Positions 61,157 to 64,000 of a stretch of 64,000 bases of DNA are shown piece after piece. Within the stretch, counting starts at the first letter, position 1, and every line of letters begins with the position of its first letter. A program made the translations under genes and the position numbers. Below the pieces are notes generated by a model that was not told the DNA's origin, ran no database searches, and was given only the letters and a program-made list of their open reading frames with translations. This DNA comes from Fredinandcohnia aciditolerans. Lineage in GTDB: Bacteria > Bacillota > Bacilli > Bacillales > Bacillaceae_L. The DNA is taken from the NCBI GenBank assembly GCA_003640645.1, contig QGHH01000007.1, positions 106,861-170,860 on the forward strand, written 5' to 3'.

Positions 61157-62579
61157 TCCTATCATCCTCTGACTTTTTCAATGTAAAGTGTACTATTAGT
61201 CCACCTGTTGAATTATTTTCTGCCCAAATGGTACCACCATGTGCTTCAATAATTTGTTTTGCTATAGCTAGTCCTAGACCACTACCACCTTGACTTCTAG
61301 AAGAATCAACACGGTAGAAACGAGAAAATATAGCTGAAAGCTCCTCTTCAGGCACACCCAGGCCATTGTCGCTAATGGTGATTAGTACTGTTTTTTCTTG
61401 ATTGGTCAGGGAAATATTAATTTGACCAGCGTCATTTTTCATGTACTTCACACTATTATAGATAATATTTTCCAAAACTCGAATTAATTTATTTCTATCT
61501 ATAAGAACATATACATTCATGTTTTCATCATTTAATGTCCATTGAATGTGTTTGTCATGTAAATCGTCTTCCATCTCCTCTAAATAATCACTTACAAATT
61601 TATGAATGTTAACTGATTCAAAATGAAATGGCTCTCTATTTACATCTAGCTTAGAGAATAGAGCGAGTTCCTCAATTAATTGATTCATATACGAAGCCTT
61701 TGAATGAATCGTTTCAAGATATTGTTTTTCCTTTTCAGGTGTTTTCGCGATGCCTTTTTCAAGTCCTTCCACATACCCTAAGATCGACGTAATTGGTGTT
61801 TTTAAATCATGTGAAATATTGGCGATTAATTCCTTACGATTGGTCTCATACTTTTCCCGCAGTTCAAATGTCTCTTTCAATTGAGCACGCATCGTATCAA
61901 ATGTTTGAATTAGTTTATTCAGTTCATTTTTACCGTTTGGCTTCATTTCGAAATCAAAATTTCCATTACGAATATGTTCTGCACCAGCTGATAATTTTTT
62001 TATTGGGCGTAAAATATTTCGTGACATAAAATACGATAATAATAAATTCGTTAGAATCAGCGTGAAAATAAGTGTAAGAAATAGCACTGGGAATAAAACT
62101 CTCGCATTATTAGCAAAAGATGATGCTTGGTTTAAAAGAAAAACAGTACCTTCCGTGCCATCCTTAAAGTAAAAGTCGTACTGCATAACAGAATAATGTT
62201 CTTCATTTATCCATATTCCTTTTGGGTTAAATTTGTTAGAAACAGAACCAAAGGCTGGTAGCTTATTACTATCCATTTCTCTTGATGTATACAATAGTTC
62301 ATTACTTTTACGAACAATAAGATTGGCATTTGATTGATTCAAAAGTGCATTTAAATATTCGGTATCCATTAGTTTCACTTGATTTAGTGATGCTGTTTTG
62401 ATTAAATGTTGAAATATCTCAACGTTCTCATCCTGTTGATCATAGCCTTGTTGCCCAAAATTCCAATCTGTATTGCCCACCAACACAACTTTTAACAAGA
62501 GCATAATGAGTATAATGATAACAATAGGTGTCATAATCATTGCAGCATGTGATAACATAAACTGTTTACGAATAGACAT
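61149..62579 (-). CDS. Sensor histidine kinase (HAMP-HisKA-HATPase)
   Basis: This kinase of about 476 residues has membrane segments near 10-33 and 163-186 with a 130-residue extracellular sensor between them. HAMP follows, then HisKA (LIANISHDLKTPITSILGYVEG) and an ATPase domain (NIIYNSVKYMKN, SDNGLGVPEEE, GSGLGLAIAKQII). The start is the ATG six bases after AAGGAG; an earlier ATG at 62594 contains that site. It is co-transcribed with and overlaps the regulator gene. Confidence 0.93.
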   Translation of the reverse strand: MSIRKQFMLSHAAMIMTPIVIIILIMLLLKVVLVGNTDWNFGQQGYDQQDENVEIFQHLIKTASLNQVKLMDTEYLNALLNQSNANLIVRKSNELLYTSREMDSNKLPAFGSVSNKFNPKGIWINEEHYSVMQYDFYFKDGTEGTVFLLNQASSFANNARVLFPVLFLTLIFTLILTNLLLSYFMSRNILRPIKKLSAGAEHIRNGNFDFEMKPNGKNELNKLIQTFDTMRAQLKETFELREKYETNRKELIANISHDLKTPITSILGYVEGLEKGIAKTPEKEKQYLETIHSKASYMNQLIEELALFSKLDVNREPFHFESVNIHKFVSDYLEEMEDDLHDKHIQWTLNDENMNVYVLIDRNKLIRVLENIIYNSVKYMKNDAGQINISLTNQEKTVLITISDNGLGVPEEELSAIFSRFYRVDSSRSQGGSGLGLAIAKQIIEAHGGTIWAENNSTGGLIVHFTLKKSEDDRNE

Positions 62580-62594
62580 AGTAAACTCCTTCAT

Positions 62595-62952
62595 CTACGA
62601 TACTTAACTATAACCTTATTGTAAAAAATAATAAGAAACATATTCTAAACAAAATATAAAATTTTTCTAAACTCATAGTATTAAGGTGTGTATTTCCACA
62701 TAATTTCCTTGTCCTAGTGACTGTACCAAAGACAAAAAAACACCTGGTTCCTTGGGTATCAAATATTCATTCGATAAGTTGACCTTCCATCTTACTCCTC
62801 GTAAAAGTAAGACCCCAGGGCTCAAAAAATCCCCGAACCATCCGTCCGGGGAAACATCAAACACACTTTAATATTTAGTTAAAAAACACTAAACCTATTA
62901 ATACGGAGCCAACACCATCAGCACAACTCGTAGTTAGATGGCTTAAAACATA
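62595..62952. other. Intergenic stretch with terminators only
   Basis: No supported gene. A minus-strand frame at 62673-62864 runs across a terminator hairpin and is rejected. A second inverted repeat (CTTACT/AGTAAG near 62792-62812) also lies here. Confidence 0.5.
62824..62853 (-). terminator. Terminator after alpha/beta hydrolase gene
   Basis: TCCCCG/CGGGGA arms with a ten-base loop, followed by six T on the minus strand, about 100 bases past the stop. Confidence 0.75.
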
Positions 62953-63870
62953 TCACGAGGACTCTGCTCTATGTATCAGATTTGCAATCTTCTTTGCAAA
63001 CACTGACCATAAAGGCTTGGGGAGATCATGACCCATTCCTTCAAATGTGGCAAGCTCAGCACCTGGAATAGCGTCCGCAACGGCACGTCCTCCACTTATA
63101 TTAATCATTTTATCATTTTCACCGTGGATAACTAGAGTTGGTATCTTTATAGAACGAAGTTGTTCTGTTCTATCACCGGATTTTATTACTGCAACAGCTT
63201 GTCGCATCATGCCTAGTGGATCATGATCCCGATCCCAGGCAAGACCTGCGATTTTAGCAGTTAATTTTTCGTCTAAAGGGTACTTTGGAGAACCAATTGC
63301 TTTACGTGATTGAATTTGCCACTCGATATAGGCTTGACGGTCATCATAAGGAGGCGAACCCAGATTTGCAAACACGGAATAGTCGGGCTGTCCAACTGAA
63401 TGATCCCCAGTAGTTGACATTATAGAGGTCAGTGACCGAACCCTATGAGGATACTCTATAGCTATTGTTTGAGCTATCATTCCACCCATTGATGCACCTA
63501 CCAAGTGCACACTATCATAACCAAGCGCATCCATGAGACCTATCGTGTCTGCTGCCATGTCAGAAAGAGAATAAGTAACTGTAGAGAAATCACCTGATTG
63601 TATCGCTGGAAAATCTGGTACAGGAGCATCTGAAAAGTGAGTTGTAAGTCCAGCATCTCTATTATCGAATCGAATTGGATGCAATTCGTGACCAGCCAGT
63701 TCTAAGCAAAATCCTTCTGGCCAGTTAATCATTTGTGCACCAGCACCCATAATCAGTAAGACAGGTGATAAAGCAGGATTACCAAAACGCTGATAAACCA
63801 TCTTTATTTTCGATGGCCCAACATCTTGAATACTCTCTTCACCATGAATTTGAACATTATTATTATCCAT
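62953..63870 (-). CDS. Alpha/beta hydrolase
   Basis: This 305-residue alpha/beta-fold hydrolase has the nucleophile elbow GASMGG near 132-137, the acid in IHGENDKMI near 255 and the His in GMGHDLP near 283, so the triad is intact. The oxyanion-hole region is LIMGAGAQMINWPEGFC. Sequence style resembles esterases such as RdmC-type methyl esterases, but the substrate is unknown. It has a GGGAGG site and is a single-gene unit. Confidence 0.9.
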   Translation of the reverse strand: MDNNNVQIHGEESIQDVGPSKIKMVYQRFGNPALSPVLLIMGAGAQMINWPEGFCLELAGHELHPIRFDNRDAGLTTHFSDAPVPDFPAIQSGDFSTVTYSLSDMAADTIGLMDALGYDSVHLVGASMGGMIAQTIAIEYPHRVRSLTSIMSTTGDHSVGQPDYSVFANLGSPPYDDRQAYIEWQIQSRKAIGSPKYPLDEKLTAKIAGLAWDRDHDPLGMMRQAVAVIKSGDRTEQLRSIKIPTLVIHGENDKMINISGGRAVADAIPGAELATFEGMGHDLPKPLWSVFAKKIANLIHRAESS

Positions 63871-64000
63871 GATTATATCCTCCCTGTACTAGTATTAATT
63901 AAAACAGTTATCTGTAAGTATATTATACGAGTATGCTTTTAAATAAATAGTCTATAATATATTTTTTTACTGTATTATAATTAAAGTAGCAGAGAGTATT

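Noticed and set aside
62673-62864. Minus-strand frame of 63 codons
   Set aside because: It spans the terminator of the hydrolase gene and another inverted repeat, with no start signal.

Overview
The window comes from a low-GC, Gram-positive, endospore-forming member of the Bacillales (Bacillaceae or Planococcaceae type). The evidence is strong AGGAGG ribosome-binding sites with many TTG starts, many genes with clear Bacillus subtilis counterparts (Fra/YdhG, YobU-YobV, a YfiYZ-YfhA-YusV-like iron uptake operon, Fpr/YcgT), a Spo0E-like protein, and lipoprotein and two-component families typical of this group. Nearly all genes lie on the minus strand. No rRNA, tRNA, CRISPR array, phage or insertion sequence was seen.

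Layout. 1-5 kb: a TRAP transporter (dctP-dctQ-dctM) with an RpiR-type regulator and a zinc dehydrogenase cut by the window edge. 5-10 kb: an MMPL exporter with a two-component system. 10.0-12.15 kb: a large intergenic array of about 41 hairpin-forming units, all on a 52-bp period but of two different sequence families. 12.3-14.3 kb: aspartate dehydrogenase and a tRNA-dihydrouridine synthase. 14.6-17.5 kb: arsRBC followed by an ArsN1-like acetyltransferase. 17.7-23 kb: a catabolic locus (creatininase-family protein, GPH sugar-type symporter, AraC regulator, amidohydrolase, TPR protein). 23-28 kb: a Gly/Phe/Arg/Pro repeat protein, spermidine acetyltransferase and assorted conserved proteins. 28.4-33.6 kb: a Fur-box-flanked divergent pair, ferredoxin-NADP reductase and a four-gene siderophore ABC transporter. 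33.7-38.4 kb: TruA, a stand-alone receiver, a GC-rich multi-hairpin repeat, an AHSA1 protein and the yobU-yobV pair. 38.4-41.9 kb: a BcrAB-like exporter with its two-component system. 42-48 kb: small metabolic and stress genes, including an ArsR regulator with tandem operators, fra, a tandem Spo0E-like protein and an alcohol dehydrogenase with a TetR regulator. 48.2-49.7 kb: a ProP-like transporter. 50.3-59.2 kb: a cyclic-di-GMP and phosphorelay operon. 59.6-64 kb: a SHOCT protein, a membrane protein, an OmpR-type two-component system and an alpha/beta hydrolase.

The most interesting locus is 50.3-59.2 kb. Five co-directional genes encode a PAS-GGDEF-EAL-PilZ protein, a single-domain receiver, an HPt-REC-GGDEF-REC diguanylate cyclase, a second single-domain receiver and a hybrid histidine kinase. 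About 380 bases upstream lies a clear c-di-GMP-I (GEMM) riboswitch aptamer, followed by an intrinsic terminator and a possible competing helix. The operon that makes and breaks c-di-GMP therefore appears to be gated by c-di-GMP. Its leader also holds a hairpin block that is duplicated upstream of a paralogous stand-alone receiver 23 kb away, which suggests common control. The second highlight is the 52-bp phased palindrome array, whose stems show compensatory changes.
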